51,233 nt of DNA from Streptomyces populi (GCF_002911015.1 NZ_KZ626897.1:1-51233), one strand, 5' to 3'; positions 1 to 7,452 are shown, counted from the first letter of the stretch. The notes: generated by a model from the letters alone, not told the origin. Made by a program: numbers and translations.

Positions 1-759
1 GGAGGCGCGACGCTCCGGGTCGTGGTGGATCTCCACGCCGCCGGAGTCGCCGAACGTGAGCCGGCAGGTGTCCGCGCGGTACGTGGCCACGGACACCGCC
101 GTGGTGCGCCCCTCGGTGACGAAACGGGTCGTGACGACGAGAACCGGCGCCCCGGGAAGGCGGTCGAGCTCCTTGGCGTCGTCCGCGCGGGCCGAGCCCA
201 GCTCTACGGCACGGTCCTGGCCCTCCAGTTCCAGACGCTGGAGCTCCCGCAGCACGGCACGCGCGCGTGCGGCGCCCGAGGGCGCGTCGATCGCCGACAG
301 GTCCGGCACCGACGACGCCGGGATGTACAGGAGTTCGGCGGCGACGGGCTGTCCGTGCGTCACCAGGGACCGGCGTACGGTGTGCACCGACTCGCCGTCG
401 GCGGTCTCCAGCATGCCCGCGACCGCCGCGGGCGGCACGGCCACGGTGCAGTCCGCCGCGTGCCAGGCGTCACCGGCCGCCCCCGGCCACACGTGCTGTT
501 CGGTTCCGACGGCGACACCCACGCGCGGCGGCGCGACGGTGGTGCCCACACCGCGACGGCGCTGTAGACGGCCTTCCAGCTCGAGCTGTTCGAGCGCCTG
601 GCGCAGGGTCGCCCGGGCGACACCGAAGCGGGCCGCCAGGTCACGTTCGTTGGGCAGGATCTCGCCCACGGCGAACTCGGAGTCCAGCGCTTCGCTGAGC
701 ACGGTCCTGAGGTGCCAGTACTTCGGTTCCGGCACCGATTCCAACTGCGTGGTCCCCAC
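1..759 (-). CDS. GntR/HutC-family transcriptional regulator with UTRA domain (3' end outside window)
   Basis: A ligand-controlled DNA-binding regulator of the HutC/DasR subfamily. Starting at GTG 759 the frame runs open to base 1 (253 codons), so the last few residues are missing. Residues about 12-75 form the winged helix: ERDLAARFGVARATLRQAL (38-56) is the recognition HTH, followed by the wing RRRGVGTTV. Residues about 90-235 are the UTRA effector domain, with the usual VHTVRR, AAELLYIP and VLVVTTRF strands. UTRA domains normally bind small metabolites such as sugar phosphates or urocanate; the ligand here is unknown. GGAGGA lies 5 nt before GTG, which fixes the start. A promoter and a DasR-like operator upstream suggest autoregulation. 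The divergent reductase gene at 1112 is a possible second target. Confidence 0.9.
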   Translation of the reverse strand, partial: MGTTQLESVPEPKYWHLRTVLSEALDSEFAVGEILPNERDLAARFGVARATLRQALEQLELEGRLQRRRGVGTTVAPPRVGVAVGTEQHVWPGAAGDAWHAADCTVAVPPAAVAGMLETADGESVHTVRRSLVTHGQPVAAELLYIPASSVPDLSAIDAPSGAARARAVLRELQRLELEGQDRAVELGSARADDAKELDRLPGAPVLVVTTRFVTEGRTTAVSVATYRADTCRLTFGDSGGVEIHHDPERRAS

Positions 760-787
760 CCTGTCCTCCGCAATCGCCGTGGCCCGG

Positions 788-803
788 GGGCGTTTTAACG
801 CCC
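788..803. repeat. Inverted repeat in the GntR gene leader
   Basis: GGGCGTT-TT-AACGCCC, perfect 7-bp arms with a 2-nt centre, between the predicted promoter (837-865) and the start codon at 759. It sits in an AT-rich patch unusual for this window. It could be a second regulator half-site pair or a short leader hairpin; the sequence alone does not decide. Confidence 0.4.
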
Positions 804-836
804 TTGTTTATTAAAGGTTCCTGCACTATCCCTGCG

Positions 837-865
837 ACCATAGGGCCGCCCCCACCCTTGGTCAA
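837..865 (-). promoter_or_regulatory. Promoter of the GntR regulator
   Basis: On the minus strand TTGACC (865-860) is followed after exactly 17 bp by TATGGT (842-837), a good vegetative sigma-factor promoter. It predicts transcription from about 830 and a leader of about 70 nt. The -35 box lies inside the inverted repeat 858-871. Confidence 0.55.
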
Positions 866-871
866 TACCAA
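858..871. promoter_or_regulatory. GntR/DasR-like operator TTGGT-CAAT-ACCAA
   Basis: A perfect 5-bp inverted repeat with a 4-nt centre. Its core TGGTCAATACCA differs at two positions from the known DasR core TGGTCTAGACCA, and the gene it precedes encodes a regulator of that subfamily. It overlaps the -35 box, the expected position for repression. It also lies about 240 bp upstream of the divergent gene at 1112. Confidence 0.55.
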
Positions 872-1111
872 TCCTCGATCCCTCACCGATCGCGCAGGGG
901 CCCGGCCGTGGAGCGTTCACGGGGTGTTCTCGCCGGGCGACGTCCGTGACACGACGCCGAAAGCCCCCGTACAAGAACGGGGCTTCCGCGGTCCCGCGGC
1001 GGACCCTCCGGCCCGACACATTTCCCGGTGTCCCGGCGAAACGGCCGCCCCGGCAGCACAATGACCGCGGGCCGCCGGTGACCGGTGGTCCCGACAACGG
1101 GAGGAACGACG

Positions 1112-1765
1112 ATGCGATACGGGGTACTGGGCACGGGCGACGTGGGGCGCGCCCTCGCCGGCAAGCTGGTCGAACTGGGCCACGAGGTCACTTTGGGGTC
1201 GCGCACCAAGGACAACGCGGCGGCCGTCGAGTGGGCCGACGCCGCGGGTCCCACGGCGCATCACGGCACCTTCGCGGACGCGGCGGCGTTCGGCGAGGTG
1301 GTCGTGAACGCGGTGGGCGGGCGGGTCGCGCTCACCGTGCTGCGATCGGCCGGGGAGGACCACCTGGACGGCAAGGTGCTGCTGGACGTCTCCAATCCTC
1401 TGGCGATCGAGGAGGGCGAGCTGCGGCTGTCTCCCGTCGAGTCGGACAGCGTGGGCGAGCAGATCCAGCGGGAGTTCCCGGGGGCCCGCGTGGTGAAGAG
1501 CCTCAACACCGTCAACTGCCAGGTGATGGTGGACCCTTCCAGGGTGCCGGGCGAGCACCAGATCTTCGTCTCCGGTGACGACGAGGGCGCCAAGGAGCAG
1601 GTGACGGCGCTGCTGGGCGAGTTCGGCTGGCCCGAGCGGCGCGTGTTCGACCTCGGGGGCATCCGGACCGCACGGGCCACGGAGATGTACCTCCCGCTGT
1701 GGGTGAACCTCATGCAGGGCATGGGGCACGCGGACTTCAACGTGGAGGTCCGCAGGGCGCGCTAG
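1112..1765 (+). CDS. NADP(H)-binding oxidoreductase, F420-dependent NADP reductase-like
   Basis: A 217-residue single-domain Rossmann protein. The N-terminus MRYGVLGTGDVGRALA carries the GxGxxG dinucleotide motif (residues 6-11), followed by the SRTKD segment that in this family contacts NADP phosphate. The middle contains LLDVSNPL and VVKSLNTVN, typical of Npd/F420-dependent NADP oxidoreductase-like proteins that move hydride between NAD(P)H and F420 or a small substrate. The natural substrate is not evident. ATG 1112 follows GGGAGG at 1099-1104 and begins right at the Rossmann strand, so it is preferred over the in-frame GTG at 1085. The gene stands alone, divergent from the GntR regulator. 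Confidence 0.8.
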   Translation: MRYGVLGTGDVGRALAGKLVELGHEVTLGSRTKDNAAAVEWADAAGPTAHHGTFADAAAFGEVVVNAVGGRVALTVLRSAGEDHLDGKVLLDVSNPLAIEEGELRLSPVESDSVGEQIQREFPGARVVKSLNTVNCQVMVDPSRVPGEHQIFVSGDDEGAKEQVTALLGEFGWPERRVFDLGGIRTARATEMYLPLWVNLMQGMGHADFNVEVRRAR

Positions 1766-1807
1766 GGCCGCCGGTAGCGGGGCACGAGCGGCCCGGGCCG
1801 TACTGAT

Positions 1808-1880
1808 GCGGCCCGGGCCGCACCGCGCCGGCCGCACCGCGCGGCCCGTACCGCACGGCCCGTACGGAGTGGTCCGTACC
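1808..1880. repeat. Tandem array of 14-bp imperfect repeats
   Basis: Four contiguous 14-bp units begin at 1825, 1839, 1853 and 1867 (GCGCCGGCCGCACC, GCGCGGCCCGTACC, GCACGGCCCGTACG, GAGTGGTCCGTACC). A related 17-bp unit precedes them at 1808 (GCGGCCCGGGCCGCACC). A similar sequence also occurs at about 1789. Consensus GCNCGGCCCGTACC. The array lies between the reductase stop and the operator of the next gene. Confidence 0.75.
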
Positions 1881-1943
1881 GAGGAACGCCCGAACGGCGG
1901 TCCCGCTCCGCGGTGACTGATGTACGGTTCGTGACGGTCCGGG

Positions 1944-1959
1944 GCTACCCGTCGGTAGC
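1944..1959. promoter_or_regulatory. Inverted repeat operator GCTACC-CGTC-GGTAGC
   Basis: Perfect 6-bp arms, 4-nt centre, 60 bp upstream of the hydrolase start at 2020. Read on the other strand it is GCTACCGACGGGTAGC, which matches 14 of 16 positions of the element at 29720-29735 before a thioesterase gene. Its size and symmetry suit a TetR-type repressor; the regulator is not identified. Confidence 0.55.
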
Positions 1960-2019
1960 ACTTGCTGACAAGCTGTCTACAAGATGGTCCGTCACGGCGT
2001 CCAGACGAGGAGCAGTCCC

Positions 2020-2850
2020 ATGTCCGACACGGTCACCGTCAGCCTCCCCACACCGCGCGGCCCGAAGGCGGTCACCGTGTCCTACGCGCGCGTGGGCACC
2101 GGCGAACCGCTGCTCCTGCTGCACGGGATCGGGCACCACCGGCAGGCCTGGGACCCGGTCATCCCCATCCTCGCGGCCGAACGCGACGTCATAGCCGTCG
2201 ACCTGCCCGGCTTCGGCGCGTCCCCGGCGCTGCCCGAAGGGCTCACCCACGACCTGCCGACGGTGGTGCCCCTGCTCGGCGCGCTGTGCGAGGCACTGGA
2301 GATCGAGCGGCCGCACGTCGCCGGCAACTCGCTCGGCGGACTGCTGGCCCTGGAGCTGGGGCGCGAGAAGCTCGTGCGGTCCGTCACCGCGCTCTCGCCC
2401 GCCGGTTTCTGGTCCCCGGTGGAGCGGCGCTACGCCTTCGGCCTGCTGATCGCCATGCGGCAGACGGCCCGGCGCATACCCCTCCCGGTCGTCGAACGGC
2501 TCTCCCGCTCGGCGGCCGGGCGGACGGTGCTGACCAGCACCATCTACGCCCGGCCCGGCCGGCGTTCACCCGACGCGGTCGTCGCCGAGACCCTCGCGCT
2601 GGCCCGTGCCGAGGGATTCGCCGAGACCCTCCGGGCGGGCACGAACGTCCAGTTCACGGACGACATCCCGACGCTTCCCGTCACCGTGGCCTGGGGCACC
2701 CGCGACCGGTTGCTGATACGCCGCCAGGGCGTCCGGGCCAAGCAGATCATTCCGCGGGCGCGGCTGGTGCGGCTGCCCGGCTGCGGCCACGTCCCGATGA
2801 ACGACGACCCGGCGCTCGTCGCCCGCGTCATCCTCGACGGCAGCCGCTGA
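2020..2850 (+). CDS. Alpha/beta-fold hydrolase
   Basis: A 276-residue cytoplasmic serine hydrolase. LLLLHGIGHHRQAW (31-44) holds the HG oxyanion motif. The nucleophile elbow GNSLGG gives Ser104, and the likely acid and base are Asp229 (WGTRD) and His257 (CGHVP). Residues about 130-205 form a helical lid. This is the family of small ester and thioester hydrolases; the substrate cannot be read from sequence. ATG 2020 follows GAGGAG (2007-2012) with 7-nt spacing and is preferred over in-frame ATG 1984. The gene shares an operator motif with a hotdog thioesterase at 29744, hinting at acyl-CoA or fatty ester metabolism. Its last 285 bp are overlapped on the other strand by the EamA reading frame. 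Confidence 0.85.
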   Translation: MSDTVTVSLPTPRGPKAVTVSYARVGTGEPLLLLHGIGHHRQAWDPVIPILAAERDVIAVDLPGFGASPALPEGLTHDLPTVVPLLGALCEALEIERPHVAGNSLGGLLALELGREKLVRSVTALSPAGFWSPVERRYAFGLLIAMRQTARRIPLPVVERLSRSAAGRTVLTSTIYARPGRRSPDAVVAETLALARAEGFAETLRAGTNVQFTDDIPTLPVTVAWGTRDRLLIRRQGVRAKQIIPRARLVRLPGCGHVPMNDDPALVARVILDGSR

Positions 2851-3855
2851 TCCGTCCTCGGCGGCGTCCGCCCGGCCGTCCCGGGCTGCGACGGCGGGGC
2901 GGCCGTGGGCGGCGGCGGGCGAGCCGTCCCGAGGGGCGGTGGCCGTGCGGGCCCCCGCGGCGGCCCGTGAGCCGCGTCCGGCGACGAGGCCCAACGCGCC
3001 TGATCCGAGGGCGACTCCGGTGCCCACGAGGGCGCTTCCGGCGGCCTGCGCGACCCCGTAGGCACCCGCGCCCACGAGCGGCGCGGTGCAGGCCGCGGAG
3101 ACCGGGATGAGGCCGGAGAAGAGCGTGGCGCGCTCCGCGCCGATGCGCTGCACGCCCATGTACCAGCAGACGAAGCCGACGACCGTGACGACCGCCGCCT
3201 GCCACAGCAGCGCGGTCGCCTCGGCGGCGTCCGGCAACCGCAGCCACGCTCCGCGGCCGGTGACCGTCCCGGCCAGGGCCGACTCGGCCGCGGCCACACC
3301 GCACACGGTGGCCGACAGCAGCCGTGGCCCGAGCGGGCGCAGCACCGGCACCGCCAGTACCGCGAAGCCGACTTCCCCGGTCAGCGCGCCCAGGGAGTAC
3401 GCGATCCCGGCCGCGTCCGTGCGGCCCCATCCCTGGACGGCGAAGGCGCCCAGCGCGACGAGCGACGCCCCGTACAGCACCCGGCGTCGTGGCCGCCGGC
3501 CCTCCCGGAGCGGTACGAGCACCGCCACGACGACCGGGGCGCAGCCCACGAAGACACCGGGGACCGCGGGTTCGGCCGTGCGCTCGGCGGCGAGCACCGC
3601 GAGGTTGAAACCGACCATGCCGACGGCCGCGATCAGCCCGAGGCGCCCCCACTGGCGGGGCGCGAGCCGCCGCAGCGGGGCGGCACCGCCCCGCCCGACG
3701 AGGGGCAGCAGCAGGACGCAGGCGAGGCCGTAGCGCAGGAACTGGCCGCCCGCGTACGGGTAGTGGCCCAGGACGCTGTTGGCGGTGAAGGAACCTCCGA
3801 CGAGGACACAGGCGAGGGCGGCGAGCAGTGCGCCCCGGGTGGTGGTGGCGTTCAT
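2566..3855 (-). CDS. EamA/DMT-family exporter with anomalous C-terminal read-through
   Basis: A membrane exporter of the drug/metabolite transporter superfamily. From ATG 3855 the frame is 429 residues, but only the first ~305 look like a transporter: ten hydrophobic segments in two EamA repeats, starting GALLAALACVLVGGSFTANS and ending GALGLVAGRG. The remaining ~125 residues are Ala/Arg/Asp-rich and hydrophilic, and the final 95 codons run antisense through the hydrolase coding region. The family is usually about 300 residues, so this tail is either fortuitous read-through or the result of a lost stop or indel near 2850-2940. GAGGA precedes the ATG. Divergent from the MocR regulator (47-bp gap), probably its target. 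Substrate unknown. Confidence 0.75.
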   Translation of the reverse strand: MNATTTRGALLAALACVLVGGSFTANSVLGHYPYAGGQFLRYGLACVLLLPLVGRGGAAPLRRLAPRQWGRLGLIAAVGMVGFNLAVLAAERTAEPAVPGVFVGCAPVVVAVLVPLREGRRPRRRVLYGASLVALGAFAVQGWGRTDAAGIAYSLGALTGEVGFAVLAVPVLRPLGPRLLSATVCGVAAAESALAGTVTGRGAWLRLPDAAEATALLWQAAVVTVVGFVCWYMGVQRIGAERATLFSGLIPVSAACTAPLVGAGAYGVAQAAGSALVGTGVALGSGALGLVAGRGSRAAAGARTATAPRDGSPAAAHGRPAVAARDGRADAAEDGSAAAVEDDAGDERRVVVHRDVAAAGQPHQPRPRNDLLGPDALAAYQQPVAGAPGHGDGKRRDVVRELDVRARPEGLGESLGTGQREGLGDDRVG

Positions 3856-3878
3856 GTCCTCGACGCTATGAACGGAGG

Positions 3879-3897
3879 TGGTCCGGTTTAAGGTCCA
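3879..3897. promoter_or_regulatory. Candidate MocR operator between EamA and MocR genes
   Basis: TGGTCC-GGTTTAA-GGTCCA: GGTCC occurs as a direct repeat 12 bp apart (3880-3884 and 3892-3896), and the same bases form a near-palindrome with one mismatch. MocR regulators commonly bind direct repeats in short divergent intergenic spaces; this fills most of the 47-bp gap. Confidence 0.5.
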
Positions 3898-3902
3898 CTT
3901 CC

Positions 3903-5387
3903 ATGACGTCATCGGGGACCAATCGCGGCGGACCGCCGCATCCCGCTCCGGACAGGCCGGGGCCCTCCGGGTCGGCCGCGTGGGAACTGCTCCTGCCGGC
4001 CGCGGCGGCTCCGCCACGCGCGCGTGGACGCACGCTGCAGGCCGCGCTGCGCGAGGCGGTCCGCTCCGGGCGGCTCGCTCCCGGCACCCGGCTGCCGTCC
4101 AGCCGTGAGCTGGCCGGCGATCTCGGCGTGTCGCGGGGGCTGGTCACCGAGGCGTACGAGCAGTTGACGGCGGAGGGGTACCTGCGCAGCGGCCGTGGTG
4201 CCGGCACCTGGGTCGGCGGCGCGGTCCGCGCGGTCGGTCCGCGCGCGCGGGACCGCGCCCCGCGGGCGGCCGGGGTGCGGGCCGACTTCGTCGCGGGAAC
4301 CCCCGACCTGTCCCTCTTCCCGCGCTCCGCCTGGGCCGCCGCGCACCGCGGAGTGCTGGCCGAACTGCCCCACCGGGCACTGGGCTACCCGGATCCGCGC
4401 GGTCTGCCGGAGCTGCGGACCGCCCTCGCCGAACTGCTCGTGCGCCGCCGGGGCGTGGCCGCGGACCCGGAACGCGTCGTCGTGGTCTCCGGCGTCGCCC
4501 AGGCGATGACACTGCTCGGATCCGTGCTCCACGCGCGCGGGACGTCCCGTGTGGGCGTCGAGGATCCGGGCAGTCCGGAACACGGCTCGCTGTTCGCCTC
4601 GGCCGGCGTCGGCACCGTACCGCTGCCGCTCGACGACGAGGGACTGGCCGTCGCCGCGCTCGAGGCCTCCGGCGTACGAGCCGTGGTGACGACGCCCGCC
4701 CACCAGTTCCCGACGGGGATCGCGTACTCGGCGCGGCGCCGCGGTGAACTCCTCGACTGGGCCCGGTCCGTGGACGGGCTGGTGATCGAGGACGACTACG
4801 ACGGCGACTTCCGCTACGACCGCGCCCCGGTGGGCGCCCTCCAGGGCCTCGACCCCGAGCGTGTCGCGTACACGGGCTCGGTCAGCAAGTCGCTCGCCCC
4901 GGGGCTCCGGCTCGGCTGGCTCCTCGTCCCCGCCTCCCACCTGGAGGAGGTCGTCGAGCGCAAACGCACCATGGACCTCGGCAACCCGGTCCTCGACCAG
5001 GCGCTCCTGGCCCGTTTCGTCGAGCGCGGCGACTACGACCGCCAGTTGCGCCGCTGCCAGCGCGCCTACCGGGAGCGGCGCGACGTCCTGGTCGCGGCCC
5101 TGGAGGAGCACTTTCCGGGCACGGAGGTGTCGGGCGTCGCGGCCGGTCTGCACGCGGTCGCCGCCCTGCCCGGCCGGTACGGACCACAGGACCGCTTCCT
5201 CGCACGGGCCGCGGCGGCCGGGGTCGTGGTCCGGCCCTCGGCGCACTACGGGGCGACGGCCGCGGACGGTGTACGGCTCGTGCTGGGGTACGCCCATCTG
5301 CCGCCCGCGCGGATACGGGACGGCGTGCGGCTGATGGCGGAGGCCGTGCGCAGCCAGGGGGTCCGTGACGGGTCCCCGGCGCTCTGA
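3903..5387 (+). CDS. MocR-family regulator (GntR HTH fused to PLP aminotransferase fold)
   Basis: A 494-residue transcription factor. Residues about 30-100 are a GntR winged helix (RLPSSRELAGDLGVSRGLV, then EQLTAEGYL). A linker leads to a class-I aminotransferase-like domain from about 115 to the end. Pyridoxal-phosphate features are visible: IEDDYDGDFRYD, and Lys329 in TGSVSKSLAPGLRLGW, the Schiff-base lysine. MocR proteins sense PLP or PLP adducts of amino acids and usually control an adjacent gene, here the divergent EamA exporter. The start MTSSGTN at 3903 follows the shared operator with no clear ribosome site; an earlier in-frame start at 3828 would overlap the EamA gene and is less likely. 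A strong hairpin follows the stop. Confidence 0.88.
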   Translation: MTSSGTNRGGPPHPAPDRPGPSGSAAWELLLPAAAAPPRARGRTLQAALREAVRSGRLAPGTRLPSSRELAGDLGVSRGLVTEAYEQLTAEGYLRSGRGAGTWVGGAVRAVGPRARDRAPRAAGVRADFVAGTPDLSLFPRSAWAAAHRGVLAELPHRALGYPDPRGLPELRTALAELLVRRRGVAADPERVVVVSGVAQAMTLLGSVLHARGTSRVGVEDPGSPEHGSLFASAGVGTVPLPLDDEGLAVAALEASGVRAVVTTPAHQFPTGIAYSARRRGELLDWARSVDGLVIEDDYDGDFRYDRAPVGALQGLDPERVAYTGSVSKSLAPGLRLGWLLVPASHLEEVVERKRTMDLGNPVLDQALLARFVERGDYDRQLRRCQRAYRERRDVLVAALEEHFPGTEVSGVAAGLHAVAALPGRYGPQDRFLARAAAAGVVVRPSAHYGATAADGVRLVLGYAHLPPARIRDGVRLMAEAVRSQGVRDGSPAL

Positions 5388-5419
5388 GGCACCCGCGCCC
5401 CGGCTCGGGACGGGGGCCT

Positions 5420-5481
5420 CCGGGACCGGGCCGGACCGCCCCGCCGGGTTCACCGAGCCGGGCGGCCCGGCCCGGTCCCGG
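5420..5481 (+). terminator. Long hairpin after the MocR gene
   Basis: CCGGGACCGGGCCGG (5420-5434) pairs perfectly with CCGGCCCGGTCCCGG (5467-5481). Six further inner pairs (CCGCCC/GGGCGG) follow after one mismatch. It starts 32 nt after the MocR stop. There is no T-run, as is common for Streptomyces terminators. A lone GTTCACC lies in its loop. Confidence 0.6.
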
Positions 5482-5554
5482 GTCTGTCCCGCGCGCCGGA
5501 AACCGGTCCGGCCCCGCGGCGGCCGTGTCGGTCCCGTGCTTCCCGGGACCGGTT

Positions 5555-5576
5555 GTTCACCCGTGGTTTCCGTGCG
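5555..5576 (+). promoter_or_regulatory. PHO box (PhoP-binding direct repeat) upstream of phoD
   Basis: Two adjacent 11-nt units, GTTCACCCGTG and the more diverged GTTTCCGTGCG, match the arrangement of the Streptomyces PHO box, whose first unit is typically GTTCACC. They lie 65-86 bp before the PhoD start, where PhoR-PhoP would activate a phosphatase gene on phosphate starvation. Confidence 0.55.
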
Positions 5577-5640
5577 CGCTGCGGCGCACCAGTAGTTGTG
5601 GCTGTGCACACTGGCCGAATCCGTCCCCGGAGGCGTATCC

Positions 5641-7236
5641 ATGGCGCACCGTCCGCTCAGCTCGTTCCCCGGCCGCCGCAGCGTGCTGCGCGGCTCCCTG
5701 GCCGCGTCGGCGGCACTGGCCCTGCCCACCGCCCTCGGCACGGCACCGGCGTTCGCCCTGTCCGGCCGGCCGAAGGCGGGCTGGGGCGTCCAGGCCGGTG
5801 ACGTGACCGCCGACTCCGGCCTGGTGTGGGTCCGTTCCGACCGCCCCGCCCGGATGGTCGTCGAGACCTCGGCGACCGCCTCGTTCCGCGACCCGCGCAG
5901 ATGGCACGGTCCGCTGCTGGGCGCGGACACGGACTTCACGGGGACGACCCGGCTGCACGGGCTGCCGTCCGGCGAGCAGATCCACTACCGCGTCCTGCTC
6001 GCCGACCCCGACGATCCCCGGCGCACCGGCGAGCCGGTGAGCGGGACGTTCCGTACGGCTCCGCGCGGGCGGCGGGGCGGCGTGCGCTTCCTGTGGTCGG
6101 GCGACCTGGCGGGACAGGGCTGGGGCATCAACCCGGACATCGGCGGCTACCGCATCTTCGACGCGATGGCCCGGCTCGACCCGGACTTCTTCCTGTGCAG
6201 CGGTGACAACGTCTACGCGGACGGCCCGATCGCGGCGACGGCGGCGCTCCCCGACGGCACCACCTGGCGGAACGTCACGACCGAGGAGAAGTCCAAGGTC
6301 GCCGAGTCGCTGGCGGAGTTCCGCGGCAATTTCCGCTACAACCTGCTCGACGAGAACCTCAGGCGGTTCAACGCCCAGGTGCCCTCCGTCATCCAGTGGG
6401 ACGACCACGAGGTGCGCAACAACTGGTACCCCGGTGAGGTGATCGCCACCACGGACACGCGCTACGCGGAGAAGAGCGTCGACGTCCTGGCGGCGCGGGC
6501 CCGGCGCGCGTTCGGCGAGTACTTCCCGGTGTCGACCCTGCGGCCGGGCGACAAGGACGGTCGCGTGTACCGGGTGATGCGCCACGGTCCGCTCCTGGAC
6601 GTCTTCGTCCTCGACATGCGCACCTACCGCAACGCCAACTCCCCGGACGACCAGGCGACGGATCTTCAGGGCATCCTCGGCTCCAGGCAGTTGGAGTGGC
6701 TGAAGCGCGAGCTGTCGCGCTCGCGGGCCGTGTGGAAGGTGATCGCCGCGGACATGCCGCTCGGGCTCGTCGTGCCGGACACGACCGAGGGAAAGCCGAA
6801 CTTCGAGGCCGTGGCGCAGGGCGACCCCGGCCTGCCGCTCGGACGCGAACTCCAGGTGGCCGAACTGCTGCGGTTCATCAAGCACCGGCGGATCACGGGC
6901 ACCGTGTGGCTCACCGCCGACGTGCACCACACCTCGGCACAGCACTACCAGCCGTCGCGGGCCGCGTTCACCGACTTCGAGCCGTTCTGGGAGTTCGTCT
7001 CCGGTCCGCTCAACGCCGGGGCGTTCCCGGCGAGCGCGCTGGACGGCACCTTCGGTCCGGAGCGGGTGTTCGTGAAGGCACCCACCGCCTCGAACGTCTC
7101 GCCCGCCGGCGGTTACCAGTTCTTCGGCGAGGTCGACATCGACGGCGACAGCGGCGAGCTGACGGTACGGCTGCGCGAACAGGACGGGTCCGTGCTGTTC
7201 ACGCAGGTGCTCCAGCCGGGGCGCGTGGGGCAGTGA
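5641..7236 (+). CDS. phoD: PhoD-family alkaline phosphatase/phosphodiesterase, Tat-exported
   Basis: A 531-residue secreted metallophosphatase that releases phosphate from phosphoesters outside the cell. The N-terminus has a twin-arginine signal (RRSVLRG, Arg12-Arg13), an Ala-rich hydrophobic stretch and a likely cleavage near AFA-LS (residue 39). Residues about 45-140 are the Fn3-like PhoD N-domain; the catalytic domain follows. Metal-site motifs are visible: SGDNVYADGP, QWDDHEVRNNW and LTADVHHTSAQHY. ATG 5641 has GGAGG 7 nt upstream and starts at the Tat signal. The PHO box points to phosphate control. Monocistronic. Confidence 0.9.
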   Translation: MAHRPLSSFPGRRSVLRGSLAASAALALPTALGTAPAFALSGRPKAGWGVQAGDVTADSGLVWVRSDRPARMVVETSATASFRDPRRWHGPLLGADTDFTGTTRLHGLPSGEQIHYRVLLADPDDPRRTGEPVSGTFRTAPRGRRGGVRFLWSGDLAGQGWGINPDIGGYRIFDAMARLDPDFFLCSGDNVYADGPIAATAALPDGTTWRNVTTEEKSKVAESLAEFRGNFRYNLLDENLRRFNAQVPSVIQWDDHEVRNNWYPGEVIATTDTRYAEKSVDVLAARARRAFGEYFPVSTLRPGDKDGRVYRVMRHGPLLDVFVLDMRTYRNANSPDDQATDLQGILGSRQLEWLKRELSRSRAVWKVIAADMPLGLVVPDTTEGKPNFEAVAQGDPGLPLGRELQVAELLRFIKHRRITGTVWLTADVHHTSAQHYQPSRAAFTDFEPFWEFVSGPLNAGAFPASALDGTFGPERVFVKAPTASNVSPAGGYQFFGEVDIDGDSGELTVRLREQDGSVLFTQVLQPGRVGQ

Positions 7237-7452
7237 GGCCGCGGGGCCGACCTCGCCGTCGACGGGGCGGGCGGCGGCGCGGTACGGGGGCTGGGTGAGC
7301 TGCCGGCCGTCGCCGCCGACTGCGCCGAGCGGTCCGGGGCGCGCGGTGATCTCGCACATCTCGCCGTCGTCGCCGAGCGGCACGGCTCGTCCAAGGTGGT
7401 GACCCAGGCCCGGCGGCTGCGGACCGCGCTGACGCGGGAGGCCACCGGCTGA
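7237..7452 (+). pseudogene. Possible 3' remnant of a lost gene
   Basis: Immediately after the phoD stop the same frame stays open for 71 codons to TGA 7450-7452, with strongly protein-like composition in its second half (ARGDLAHLAVVAERHGSS, then KVVTQARRLRTALTREATG). There is no in-frame ATG, GTG or TTG until near the end, so it cannot be an intact gene. It looks like the C-terminus of a helical protein whose 5' part has been deleted. I cannot assign a family. Confidence 0.3.
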
